From an uncultured Bacilli bacterium (lineage in GTDB: Bacteria; Bacillota_I; Bacilli_A; RF39; UBA660): 64,000 bases of DNA. The stretch is taken from positions 32,515 to 96,514 of the forward strand of contig CAKOSH010000008.1 in the NCBI GenBank assembly GCA_934102215.1. The letters are read 5' to 3'. The notes beneath the pieces were generated by a model, which saw nothing but the letters and a program-made list of their open reading frames with translations, did no database searches and was not told the DNA's origin. Below, piece after piece: positions 41,818 through 49,880 of the stretch. How positions within the stretch are numbered: the first letter of the stretch is position 1; every line of letters starts with the position of its first letter. The translations under genes were made by a program, and so were the position numbers.

Positions 41818-43803
41818 TTATTTTCCATTAAGTCTTTGGCCTCTTTGATATGATCCAGAACTAGTTATTCCTTCTTTATTGTCTTTTGCAGTGTTTCTTC
41901 CGCCCTGGATAGCACTAATGCTTCCACTTTGAGCAGCTTGTCTTCCAGCTCTACCACCAATAGCTCCAAGATTTCTATTAGCTGCTGTTATATCGCTACT
42001 AGTTGCTCTTTGATAAGCACCTTGCCAAGCATTTCTGAAGCCTTGTTCCCTTTGTGTTTTAAGTGTTTGCTTTTGTCGATCTCTCTGAGTTTTAAATCCA
42101 TCAAGAATATATTGTCTATCGGCAACACTTGTAGTAGAAGGCATATTTCCTGCATCTTCTTGTCTAAATCTCTCCCTCGTTTGTTCTTCTGCCAATGCAA
42201 TTCTCTGAATTTCAGCATCATTATTGTATACATATTCCATTTGTCTATCCACATAATCATCAACATTATTTCCATATGCAATACCATTTTGTCCTTTTTG
42301 TTTTTCAATCGCAGCGATTCTTGCTTGATCAACAGCTTCATATGCCTTTTGTTGATTCTCATATCGTTTTGCTTTTGCTTCTTGATTTTTATGAATTCCA
42401 AGTGCTCCTTCCATTCTAGCACCTGCATATCTAAGGCCTCCACCTTGAGCATTAATCCTTGCGGCTCTATCTCTATTTGCTTGTGTATTTGCGGATTGAT
42501 TTCTAAAGAAGTCAGCAACGTTTTTACCTTTACTACCAGATTGATAACCTCCAACTGCTCCACTAATCATGTTGCCAGCTGTACCAAGAATACCAGCTCC
42601 ACCAGTAATACCAGTAACAAGTCCAGTACCAAGTCCAATTGCTCCTCCAACAAGACCAGCAGCAAATTTTCCAAATCCACTTCCGCTTGCTGAACCAGCC
42701 ATATTTGTACCGAGTGCTTGATCTATAAATTTAGGTAATATACCAACAAGTCTATAACCAGAAACTAAAACAACTACACAAATAAGTCCCCTTGTTAAAA
42801 CATTTTCTGTAATCATACTTGCGTTTCCAAAGAATGATGTAAGTGCTCCATCTTGCATGAATGCTCCTACAAAGGTTGTTATAATAAATACTATTGCAAT
42901 TCTTGTTATCGCTTCTAAAAACACTGATATATATGTTTTACAAAATGTTTTAAACGTTGGAGATGAAACTCCTTTATCAATAATCGTTATTATCGCAAGC
43001 GGTGCTAATATTTGAAGTATTATCATTTTGAACATTCTAACACCAATTTCTATTGCCACTTTTGCTATACTATATATCAAATAAAGGCCCATTATTGTAC
43101 TTACAAATGGTAAAGTATATTCAACGGTTATGTCTATTTCATCTACTAGATTGTGTGCTTTAGTAAAGACAAATTCTCCTTCGTTATCGCCTTTTAAGGC
43201 TTCATCTACTGTTTCAGTGGAAAACCCACTTCCATCAGATGACATATCATGTAAAAATATTGTGAATGTCTGGTGTGCTAGCCAAGTACCAACGTCCATT
43301 TCCTCCATGTTAACATCCGATCCCCAGATGAATCTAGCAAGAAGACCTGTGTCCCCGCCGCCACCAGCATCAACAAGTTTTCCTATATATTCATAATTTC
43401 CATCTTCTGAACCAATGATAAGTAAACTTATATCACTCATTACACCAAAAATAAATGGATAAAGTATTAATAACGCAGCTGTAAATCCTAAGTTTTTAAC
43501 AAGTGCTGCACCACCAACTTTATTATCAGTCGCTTTTGCTGGATCAATCATATATTCTATTAATGATTTCCCAAGTTTAAACATAACAAGTACCATTATT
43601 AATGCTTTAACCCTATCTATTAATGGTTCTAATATTTTATAAATTTCGCTAAATTTTATTTGAGCCATCAAAATAAAAATCTTGTACACATATGCTACAA
43701 CTGTGTATACAATTCCATCTAACAATAATGATAAAGTTGTAAATGGTCGTGTTATCCATGATGCTTTTGCTAATATATATAATCCTATTTTATTAAGTAA
43801 CAT
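41818..43803 (-). CDS. VirB6/TrbL-type polytopic membrane protein
   Basis: A 661-residue protein with about seven membrane segments in residues 1-390, including AKVAIEIGVRMFKMIILQIL and the conserved APLAIITII stretch, as in TrbL/VirB6 channel proteins. A Gly-rich segment (about 385-435) and a charged Arg/Gln-rich cytoplasmic tail (435-661) follow. I take the ATG at 43803, preceded by GGGAAGTGA; an ATG at 43818 overlaps that site. First gene of the operon. Confidence 0.85.
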   Translation of the reverse strand: MLLNKIGLYILAKASWITRPFTTLSLLLDGIVYTVVAYVYKIFILMAQIKFSEIYKILEPLIDRVKALIMVLVMFKLGKSLIEYMIDPAKATDNKVGGAALVKNLGFTAALLILYPFIFGVMSDISLLIIGSEDGNYEYIGKLVDAGGGGDTGLLARFIWGSDVNMEEMDVGTWLAHQTFTIFLHDMSSDGSGFSTETVDEALKGDNEGEFVFTKAHNLVDEIDITVEYTLPFVSTIMGLYLIYSIAKVAIEIGVRMFKMIILQILAPLAIITIIDKGVSSPTFKTFCKTYISVFLEAITRIAIVFIITTFVGAFMQDGALTSFFGNASMITENVLTRGLICVVVLVSGYRLVGILPKFIDQALGTNMAGSASGSGFGKFAAGLVGGAIGLGTGLVTGITGGAGILGTAGNMISGAVGGYQSGSKGKNVADFFRNQSANTQANRDRAARINAQGGGLRYAGARMEGALGIHKNQEAKAKRYENQQKAYEAVDQARIAAIEKQKGQNGIAYGNNVDDYVDRQMEYVYNNDAEIQRIALAEEQTRERFRQEDAGNMPSTTSVADRQYILDGFKTQRDRQKQTLKTQREQGFRNAWQGAYQRATSSDITAANRNLGAIGGRAGRQAAQSGSISAIQGGRNTAKDNKEGITSSGSYQRGQRLNGK

Positions 43804-43822
43804 TAGTTCACTTCCCATCTAA

Positions 43823-43844
43823 ATACTATAATTTTATATAGTAT
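43823..43844 (-). repeat. Inverted repeat upstream of the T4SS operon
   Basis: ATACTATA and TATAGTAT around 6 bases, 20 bp before the virB6 start. No T-run, so an operator or promoter-associated palindrome is more likely than a terminator. Confidence 0.45.
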
Positions 43845-43872
43845 AAAATTCTATCAAAATTATAACATAAAA

Positions 43873-43905
43873 AAATATCAAATAAAAGTACTTTGTTTGA
43901 TATTT
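43873..43905 (-). terminator. Terminator after yebC
   Basis: AAATATCAAA and TTTGATATTT around a 13-base loop, followed on the minus strand by TTTTTATG. It separates recG-yebC from the T4SS-like operon. Confidence 0.75.
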
Positions 43906-43922
43906 CATAATTAATTACTATA

Positions 43923-44639
43923 CTATAATTCTACGTTATGATAAACATTGCTTACATCATCAAGTTCATCTAACATATCAAGTAATCTTTCAAATTTTTC
44001 TTTGTCTTCTCCTTCAAGTGTAACAGTATCTTTTGAGAAATATGATATTTCATCAATTTCAAATGTTATACCAGGGAATGCTGTTTCTAATGCTTTTTTA
44101 GCATTGCTTAAATCAGCAACTTCTGTATAAACAACTACAGTTCCATCATCTTCTACTTCAATATCATTAGGTTCAACATCACCATTTATAAGTGCATCCA
44201 TAACTTCTTCTTCGCTGTGTCCTTTAATTCCAACAACACCTAAATGTTCATACATGAAACTAACTGCTCCTTGTCCAGCCATTTTAGCTCCACACTTATT
44301 GAATACTGTTTTAACAAAACTAATTGTTCTATTAGAGTTATCAGTTAAGCATTTAATGATTAATGAACTTCCACCTTGAGCGAATGCTTCATATTCTACT
44401 GTTTGATAATCTTCAGCAACTCCTTTTTTAACTTTATCAATATTTCTATTAATAACATCAGCAGGAACTTGTTCTTTTTTAGCCTTTTCAATTACTCTTC
44501 TTAAAACATCATTTGTAGCTGGGTCTGGATTTCCTTTAGCTGCTTGATATATTTCCTTTGCATAAATTGAATATAATTTAGATTTTTTAGCTGCAGTTGC
44601 TGCCATTGCTTTTGCTCTTACTTCATGTGCTCTTCCCAT
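43923..44639 (-). CDS. yebC: YebC/PmpR family protein
   Basis: A 238-residue protein with the conserved start MGRAHEVRAKAMAATAAKKS, KEQVPADVINRNIDKVKKG and CLTDNSNRTISFVKTVFNKC. The MGRAHEVR beginning marks the YeeN/YeeI-type subgroup (YebC2), recently tied to translation of difficult sequences rather than transcription. Lies 19 bp after recG and is likely co-transcribed. AAAGGAGTG precedes the ATG. Confidence 0.94.
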   Translation of the reverse strand: MGRAHEVRAKAMAATAAKKSKLYSIYAKEIYQAAKGNPDPATNDVLRRVIEKAKKEQVPADVINRNIDKVKKGVAEDYQTVEYEAFAQGGSSLIIKCLTDNSNRTISFVKTVFNKCGAKMAGQGAVSFMYEHLGVVGIKGHSEEEVMDALINGDVEPNDIEVEDDGTVVVYTEVADLSNAKKALETAFPGITFEIDEISYFSKDTVTLEGEDKEKFERLLDMLDELDDVSNVYHNVEL

Positions 44640-44658
44640 TTCTTATCACTCCTTTAAT

Positions 44659-46659
44659 TTAATCTAACTTCGTAAGCTCATTTATAATTTTAGCATATTC
44701 TTTGTAATTTTCAAAATTATTATCTTTATTTTGATTAAAAAATTCTTTTGAATCATCTCTTGCTTGTAAAAGTATCTTCATATCTTCATGTAAATTTGCT
44801 ATTTTAAATGACATATCTCCACTTTGTTTTACTCCAAATAAGTCACCTTCGCCACGCATTTCATAGTCTTTTTCAGTTATATAAAATCCATCATTACTTT
44901 CACATAACACTTTTAATCTTTCACAAGATTCATCACCTATTAATATACAAGTACAATCATATTCATTTCTTCCAACTCTACCTCTAAGTTGATGAAGTGT
45001 TGCAAGTCCAAAACGTTCTGCATCATATATTATCATCATAGTAGCATTTTTAACATCAATACCCACTTCAATAACAGTTGTTGATATTAATACATCAATT
45101 TTACCATTCTTAAAGTCATCCATTATTTTATCTTTATCTTGCTTAGATAATTTTCCATGTAATATTGCTGACTTAACTGTCTTATTAAAATATAATTCAA
45201 TATTTCTTTTTATTTCATTTACAGTTGTTAAATCTATTACTTCACTGTCTTCTATCAAAGGTGAAACAATATATACTTGATGATGGTTATCTATTTCTCT
45301 TTTCATCATATCATATACTTGTACTAATTCTTTTTCACTCTTAATTATTGTTTTTATTTCTTTTCTGCCTTTAGGCTTTGTCTTTATATTTGATATATCC
45401 ATATCACCATATATAGTAAGTGCGAATGTTCTTGGTATAGGTGTTGCTGACATATAAAGTACATCTGGAAGTAATCCTTTATTTTTAAGACTTGCTCTTT
45501 GATTTACTCCAAATCTATGTTGCTCATCTGTTATAACAAGCCCTAAATTCTTAAATACAACATTGTCACTTAATAAAGCATGGGTACCTATAATAAAATC
45601 TATCTTTCCATCTTTTAATTTCTCTACTACTTCATCTTTTTCTTTCTTTTTCATACTTCCTGAAAGTATATCAACTCTTATATTAGTTCCTGATAAGATA
45701 TTTTTTATTGATTCATAATGTTGATATGCTAGTACTTCAGTTGGTGCCATTAATGCTGTTTGATATTTACCTAAATAATTAATATAAGCGGCTATTACTG
45801 ACACTATTGTTTTACCTGAACCAACGTCTCCTTGAAGCATTCTATTCATTCTCTTGCTTGATGTCATATCTTTATATATTTCTTCTATTGCTGTATCTTG
45901 ATCAGCAGTGAGTTCAAATGGAAGACTTCTTATAAATTCATTAACATCTTCTGGATCTACATTTCTTAAATAACCTATTTTACTTTCTTTATTTATTTCT
46001 TTTAAATAGTTTATCTTAAACATAAACTGAAATAGTTCTTCATACTTTAATTTTATTAATGCTTTTTTGACTTCATCTTCATTTTTAGGATTATGTATCA
46101 AGTTAACAGCTGATTTCTTTGATATTAAATTATATCTTTCATTTAAATAATCAGGTACATAATCTATATAATTATCAAATTTAGTAAGTGCTTCATCTAT
46201 ATATTTTTTAAGTGCCTTACTTGTAAGACCAGTTGTTAAATGATATACAGGTATTATTGAACCGGTCTGTAATCTTTCAAATTTTATATCACTAGCAATA
46301 ACTGTATTTTTTAAAGCATCATATTTACCTATTACTGTAACTATACTACCAGGTCTTATTTGTGATTTTAAAAATGCTCTATTAAATATCATGATGGCAA
46401 TCATCTTCTTACTTGACATTGCCCTAAAAGTAAGAGATGTCATGTTAGCTCTAAATCTTCTAGTCAGTGGTACAGAATCAACTATACATTCTATTACTAC
46501 ATTATCTTTATCTTTTGCTTCTTTAATATCATTAAGTCTTACTATTTCATGTCTATATGGATAATAATATACTAAATCTTCCATATTATTTATATTAATG
46601 TTTTTTAATGTTTCAATTGTTTTAGGACCAAGTCCCTTTATATTACTTAAATCGTTCAT
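44659..46659 (-). CDS. recG: ATP-dependent DNA helicase RecG
   Basis: A 666-residue branch-migration helicase that remodels stalled forks. N-terminal helix-hairpin segment (IKGLGPKTIETLKNI), wedge/OB domain, then LQGDVGSGKT near 278, ALMAPTEVLAYQHY, GTHALL, TDEQHRFGV, YMSATPIPRT and the C-terminal QLRGRVGRNEYDCTC and the GVKQSG segment. All helicase motifs are intact. GGGTGA precedes the ATG. Confidence 0.96.
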   Translation of the reverse strand: MNDLSNIKGLGPKTIETLKNININNMEDLVYYYPYRHEIVRLNDIKEAKDKDNVVIECIVDSVPLTRRFRANMTSLTFRAMSSKKMIAIMIFNRAFLKSQIRPGSIVTVIGKYDALKNTVIASDIKFERLQTGSIIPVYHLTTGLTSKALKKYIDEALTKFDNYIDYVPDYLNERYNLISKKSAVNLIHNPKNEDEVKKALIKLKYEELFQFMFKINYLKEINKESKIGYLRNVDPEDVNEFIRSLPFELTADQDTAIEEIYKDMTSSKRMNRMLQGDVGSGKTIVSVIAAYINYLGKYQTALMAPTEVLAYQHYESIKNILSGTNIRVDILSGSMKKKEKDEVVEKLKDGKIDFIIGTHALLSDNVVFKNLGLVITDEQHRFGVNQRASLKNKGLLPDVLYMSATPIPRTFALTIYGDMDISNIKTKPKGRKEIKTIIKSEKELVQVYDMMKREIDNHHQVYIVSPLIEDSEVIDLTTVNEIKRNIELYFNKTVKSAILHGKLSKQDKDKIMDDFKNGKIDVLISTTVIEVGIDVKNATMMIIYDAERFGLATLHQLRGRVGRNEYDCTCILIGDESCERLKVLCESNDGFYITEKDYEMRGEGDLFGVKQSGDMSFKIANLHEDMKILLQARDDSKEFFNQNKDNNFENYKEYAKIINELTKLD

Positions 46660-46742
46660 ACTTCACCCACAAATCTCACATATTATATCATATTTTTTAT
46701 GTTTTAAGAAGACAAAATTTATATTTTTTATATAAATTAAAA

Positions 46743-46760
46743 GCATCTCTTATGAGATGC
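46743..46760 (-). terminator. Terminator after the double-HEPN gene
   Basis: GCATCTC and GAGATGC around 4 bases, followed on the minus strand by TTTTAATTT. Confidence 0.75.
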
Positions 46761-46761
46761 C

Positions 46762-48321
46762 TTATAAAGTTATACCTTTATCTTCAGTTTCTACTTCTTC
46801 CTCTTTCTTATCTTTGATATTTCTTAAAACATTAATTAGTTGTTCACGCTTGTCTTTTAAATCTGCAAGTAATATTTTATTCATTACATCATCCATACTT
46901 GTATTTAAATTAATATTATTATCAATTGCTTTTAAACATAAAAATATTTCATTTAATTTATCATTTTTATCTTTTTCATTATCATTACATAAAGTAAGAA
47001 ATTTTTCTATATATATTAAAAATGATCTTAAAGTATATTTTCTCTTATTTTCAAGTTCATCAATAAAATCAAGTAATCCTTCATTATCAGTAATACATTC
47101 AAATTGATTTTCTATTGATTCAGTTGTATTGTCTCCTCTATCAAATAGCTTTATAACTCCATTTTTTATTTCAATATTACCATGCATTATTGAATTTCTT
47201 ATTCTTTTAACAACGCTTTTATTTCTTATACTGAATTGTTCTTTTAATGTTTCATACATGTTTTTAAATATATTTCTACATCTTTTGACTTTTTCGTAAT
47301 CATTTATTTTTTTATATTGTTTGCTAAATGATTTAATAGCTCTTTTAATCGGACCTATTGTATTAGTGATATCATCATTTTTATTTCTTTCATCTTTATT
47401 AGGAGCGAATTTATAATCTAAATCTGTAAGCACTAGATTTTCATAATCATATTCACGCTTTTCATCACTCATTAAAAGTAATAAATGATTATATAGTATT
47501 GATGTTAAAACATTATCTTCACTTACTTTGTCTATTCCAAGTGCCTTCATTGTTTCTGACATACTTTCTATTGCTTTGTTATGTAAAAATGCAGTTTTTG
47601 ACAATGTTGAAAGTGTTGTTTTATAGTTATTTTCTAATTTTTCACCATTATCTTTTACAAAATTTCTACCTTTTATTTTATATTTTAATAATATATTATT
47701 TGATACAACGGATTCATCTTTTTCATATTTATTAAGTATAATTTTATCTGCATATTTATCTAATCCATATAAATTATTACTATGTTTTTCTCTACCTAAT
47801 AAAGACAATAATTCAGGTATAACATTACATTTAAATTTATGATGTACTATATGACCTTGGTAATCAAATGTATCATATTCATTATCTATAACTATTCTAT
47901 GATTTTTAATATCAAATTCATATTTACCATGCGCAAATGAATCTCTTATTTTATCTATGGTCCATACTGCTTCTTTAATCATCCTTTTAAATTTTTTATC
48001 TTTTTCTACTTCAGGGGTAATATTTTTTAATATAACACTACTTTCTACTTCATCTAATGTTTTTTCTCCATCAACTTCATATTCAATATCTTTATATAAC
48101 TGATGATATTGAAATAGTATTGTAGATAAATATTCATTATTCAAATCAAATTCTATTTGTTTATTATTAGAACTATTTTTTTTAATAATATTTTCTTTCG
48201 CAAGTAAAAATTTAGTTATAGTGAACATAAAATAATGCTCTTCTCCAAGTGTTATATTACCTTTATTTAGAAAAGCATCTATTAATTCTCTTGATAATTT
48301 TAACATATATTCTTTATTCAT
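46762..48321 (-). CDS. Protein with two HEPN-like RX4H motifs, putative RNase
   Basis: A 519-residue, largely helical, cytoplasmic protein. Two segments repeat the same layout: KIRDSFAHGKYEFD (R126 to H131) and RIRNSIMHGNIEIK (R375 to H380). R-x4-H in a helix followed by HG and short strands is the catalytic signature of HEPN ribonucleases, used in toxins, abortive-infection proteins and Cas13. Here it occurs twice, 249 residues apart, with similar following strands (NHRIVID and NGVIKLFD), so the gene looks like an internal duplication. No known Cas13 context, CRISPR array or antitoxin is adjacent. No good ribosome binding site before the ATG, which suggests low or leaderless expression. Confidence 0.6.
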   Translation of the reverse strand: MNKEYMLKLSRELIDAFLNKGNITLGEEHYFMFTITKFLLAKENIIKKNSSNNKQIEFDLNNEYLSTILFQYHQLYKDIEYEVDGEKTLDEVESSVILKNITPEVEKDKKFKRMIKEAVWTIDKIRDSFAHGKYEFDIKNHRIVIDNEYDTFDYQGHIVHHKFKCNVIPELLSLLGREKHSNNLYGLDKYADKIILNKYEKDESVVSNNILLKYKIKGRNFVKDNGEKLENNYKTTLSTLSKTAFLHNKAIESMSETMKALGIDKVSEDNVLTSILYNHLLLLMSDEKREYDYENLVLTDLDYKFAPNKDERNKNDDITNTIGPIKRAIKSFSKQYKKINDYEKVKRCRNIFKNMYETLKEQFSIRNKSVVKRIRNSIMHGNIEIKNGVIKLFDRGDNTTESIENQFECITDNEGLLDFIDELENKRKYTLRSFLIYIEKFLTLCNDNEKDKNDKLNEIFLCLKAIDNNINLNTSMDDVMNKILLADLKDKREQLINVLRNIKDKKEEEVETEDKGITL

Positions 48322-48417
48322 AATAATATGATAACATACTTTAATATTTTTGTGTTATACTTTTATTATAATTTAATTTATTGATACAAATTTTTATATA
48401 TTTTTGTTAATTTTTAC

Positions 48418-48446
48418 TTGACAAAATAGCACTTTTACATTAGTAT
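48418..48446 (+). promoter_or_regulatory. Promoter of the structured leader and radical SAM gene
   Basis: TTGACA (48418-48423), 17-base spacer, TAGTAT (48441-48446), overlapping TATATA. Transcription would begin near 48453, just at the first hairpin of the leader. Confidence 0.75.
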
Positions 48447-48452
48447 ATAGAA

Positions 48453-48555
48453 TTACCAATTCACTATTAGGCGAATTGGTGCTAGTATCACACTAGCCAA
48501 CCCCTTTTTATTCTTTTTTCCGGACTGTCCACAGGGGGTGGCAGTCCTTTTTATT
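48453..48555 (+). ncRNA. Structured leader with mutually exclusive antiterminator and terminator (riboswitch-like)
   Basis: Three elements. P1: ACCAATTC (48455-48462) with GAATTGGT (48473-48480). P2: GCTAGT (48481-48486) with ACTAGC (48492-48497). P3 is an intrinsic terminator: GGACTG (48522-48527) plus CCAC (48529-48532) with GTGG (48538-48541) plus CAGTCC (48542-48547), then TTTTTATTT. GCCAACCCC (48496-48504) can instead pair with GGGGGTGGC (48534-48542), 8 of 9 pairs, which would break both P2 and the terminator. That is the logic of a transcription attenuator. I do not recognise the class. A free small RNA is the alternative. Confidence 0.65.
48522..48553 (+). terminator. Intrinsic terminator within the leader
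   Basis: A ten-base-pair interrupted stem with a G-rich loop followed by a T-run, ending 12 bp before the ribosome binding site of the radical SAM gene. Its GC content is far above the surroundings. Confidence 0.85.
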
Positions 48556-48575
48556 TGTTTTGAAGGAGGAAAATC

Positions 48576-49505
48576 ATGAATAAATTTAAATATTTTAATG
48601 ATAATAAAAGATATTATACATTAAATTATTATTATAGAAATAAATATAATTCTAAAGTATTTAAAGTGAGTTTAAATGCTGGTTTTGGTTGTCCTAATAA
48701 AAAGAATGGTAGTGGTTGTATTTATTGTTTAAATGGTAGTGGTGAAAATAGAAATATTCCACTTACTGAACAATTTAATATTGTAAAAGAAACTATGGAA
48801 CATAAATGGAAAGGTGGTAAGTATATAGGTTATTTTCAAGCAGATACTAATACTTATGCTCCACTTGATAAATTAAAAGAATGCTATGAAAGTATACTAA
48901 ATATTCCAGGTGTAATTGGTTTAAATATTGCGACTAGACCTGATAGTATTACTCCTCATGTATATGATTATTTAGAAGAACTTTCTAAAAGAACTAATCT
49001 TGTTGTTGAAATAGGTCTTCAAACTATACATGAAAAAACTGCTAAATTAATTAATAGAGGTCACACTTTAGAATGCTTTAATGAATGTGTTCGTGAACTT
49101 AGAAAAAGAAATATAGATGTAGTTGTTCATGTAATTAATGGTCTTCCATATGAAACAAAAGAAGATATGATTGAAACAATAAAATACGTTTCATCTTTAG
49201 ATATACAAGGTATTAAAATACATATGTTATTTATATTAAAAGGAACACCACTTGAAAAAATGTATAATCTTACTCATTTTCATGTTCTTACTAAAGAAGA
49301 ATATATTGATATAGTGTGTGATGAACTAGAATATTTACGTGAAGACATTGTTGTTAATAGAATAACAGGTGATCCAATAAAAGAACTCACTATTGAACCA
49401 AAATGGTTATTTAAGAAATTTTGTGTTTTAAATGATATAGATAAAGAAATGGTAAAGAGAGATTCTTATCAAGGAATAAAGTATAATAAAAGTGCTGACA
49501 AATAA
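48576..49505 (+). CDS. ytqA: Radical SAM protein, YtqA/YhcC (TIGR01212) family
   Basis: A 309-residue radical SAM enzyme with C39-x8-C48-x2-C51 (GFGCPNKKNGSGCIYC), the atypical Cys spacing of this family, then GYFQADTNTYAPLDKLKECY, GLNIATRPDSI and EIGLQTIHEKTAKLINRGH. Family members in Firmicutes have been linked to wobble-uridine (mnm5U-type) tRNA modification. AAGGAGG precedes the ATG. It lies 20 bp after the leader terminator, so expression is probably set by that leader. Confidence 0.92.
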   Translation: MNKFKYFNDNKRYYTLNYYYRNKYNSKVFKVSLNAGFGCPNKKNGSGCIYCLNGSGENRNIPLTEQFNIVKETMEHKWKGGKYIGYFQADTNTYAPLDKLKECYESILNIPGVIGLNIATRPDSITPHVYDYLEELSKRTNLVVEIGLQTIHEKTAKLINRGHTLECFNECVRELRKRNIDVVVHVINGLPYETKEDMIETIKYVSSLDIQGIKIHMLFILKGTPLEKMYNLTHFHVLTKEEYIDIVCDELEYLREDIVVNRITGDPIKELTIEPKWLFKKFCVLNDIDKEMVKRDSYQGIKYNKSADK

Positions 49506-49517
49506 TCAACACTTTTT
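49488..49517. terminator. Bidirectional terminator between the radical SAM gene and the ASCH gene
   Basis: AAAAGTG-TGA and TCA-CACTTTT pair with one bulge on each side around 7 bases, overlapping the radical SAM stop codon; T-runs on both strands. Confidence 0.65.
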
Positions 49518-49520
49518 AAT

Positions 49521-49880
49521 TTACAAGTTATTTATATATTTTATATGTATAGCATACACTCCATTTACTTTTATAGATTCAGTGTATCCATCTAAACTAT
49601 TTATAGATTTAACTCCTTCATTAAAGTCATCAGTAGAAGATAATGTATATCTTGTTCCTTCAAGTATTAATAATTCTTCTACTGTTTTATAATGATTTAT
49701 TTCTTCAACTAAACATTTAATCTTTTCACCATTAGATTCAAATATTATATAATCATTAGGTTTTAAGATACCATAATCAAAATGATTATCTCCTATTTTA
49801 GTACATCTTATTTCTACTCTTTTAGTTCTATTTTTAATCGCATTAAATGCTCTATTATTTATATCAAAATTATATGTCAT
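49521..49880 (-). CDS. ASCH domain protein
   Basis: A 119-residue protein with the ASCH plan: FNAIKNRTKRVEIRCTK, LKPNDYIIFESNGEKIKCLVEEINHYKTVEELL and a final VNGVYAIHI. ASCH domains are RNA- or ligand-binding beta barrels; here the ligand is unknown. The ATG overlaps the nifJ stop by 4 bp, so it is translated with PFOR. Confidence 0.8.
   Translation of the reverse strand: MTYNFDINNRAFNAIKNRTKRVEIRCTKIGDNHFDYGILKPNDYIIFESNGEKIKCLVEEINHYKTVEELLILEGTRYTLSSTDDFNEGVKSINSLDGYTESIKVNGVYAIHIKYINNL

Noticed and set aside
41929..42693. Long open frames opposite or out of frame with the VirB6 tail, including 41988-42563 on the minus strand
   Set aside because: They overlap the real gene completely, have Ser/Cys- or Met/Lys-biased content typical of shadow frames, and lack ribosome binding sites.
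32594..43905. An integrative conjugative element
   Set aside because: No relaxase, integrase, att repeats or replication genes in the window and housekeeping genes on both sides. A T4SS-like operon is the supported description.
46762..48321. Cas13-type effector
   Set aside because: Two RX4H motifs are present, but the protein is about half the usual length, and there is no crRNA array or Cas1/Cas2 in the window. Kept only as a double-HEPN protein.
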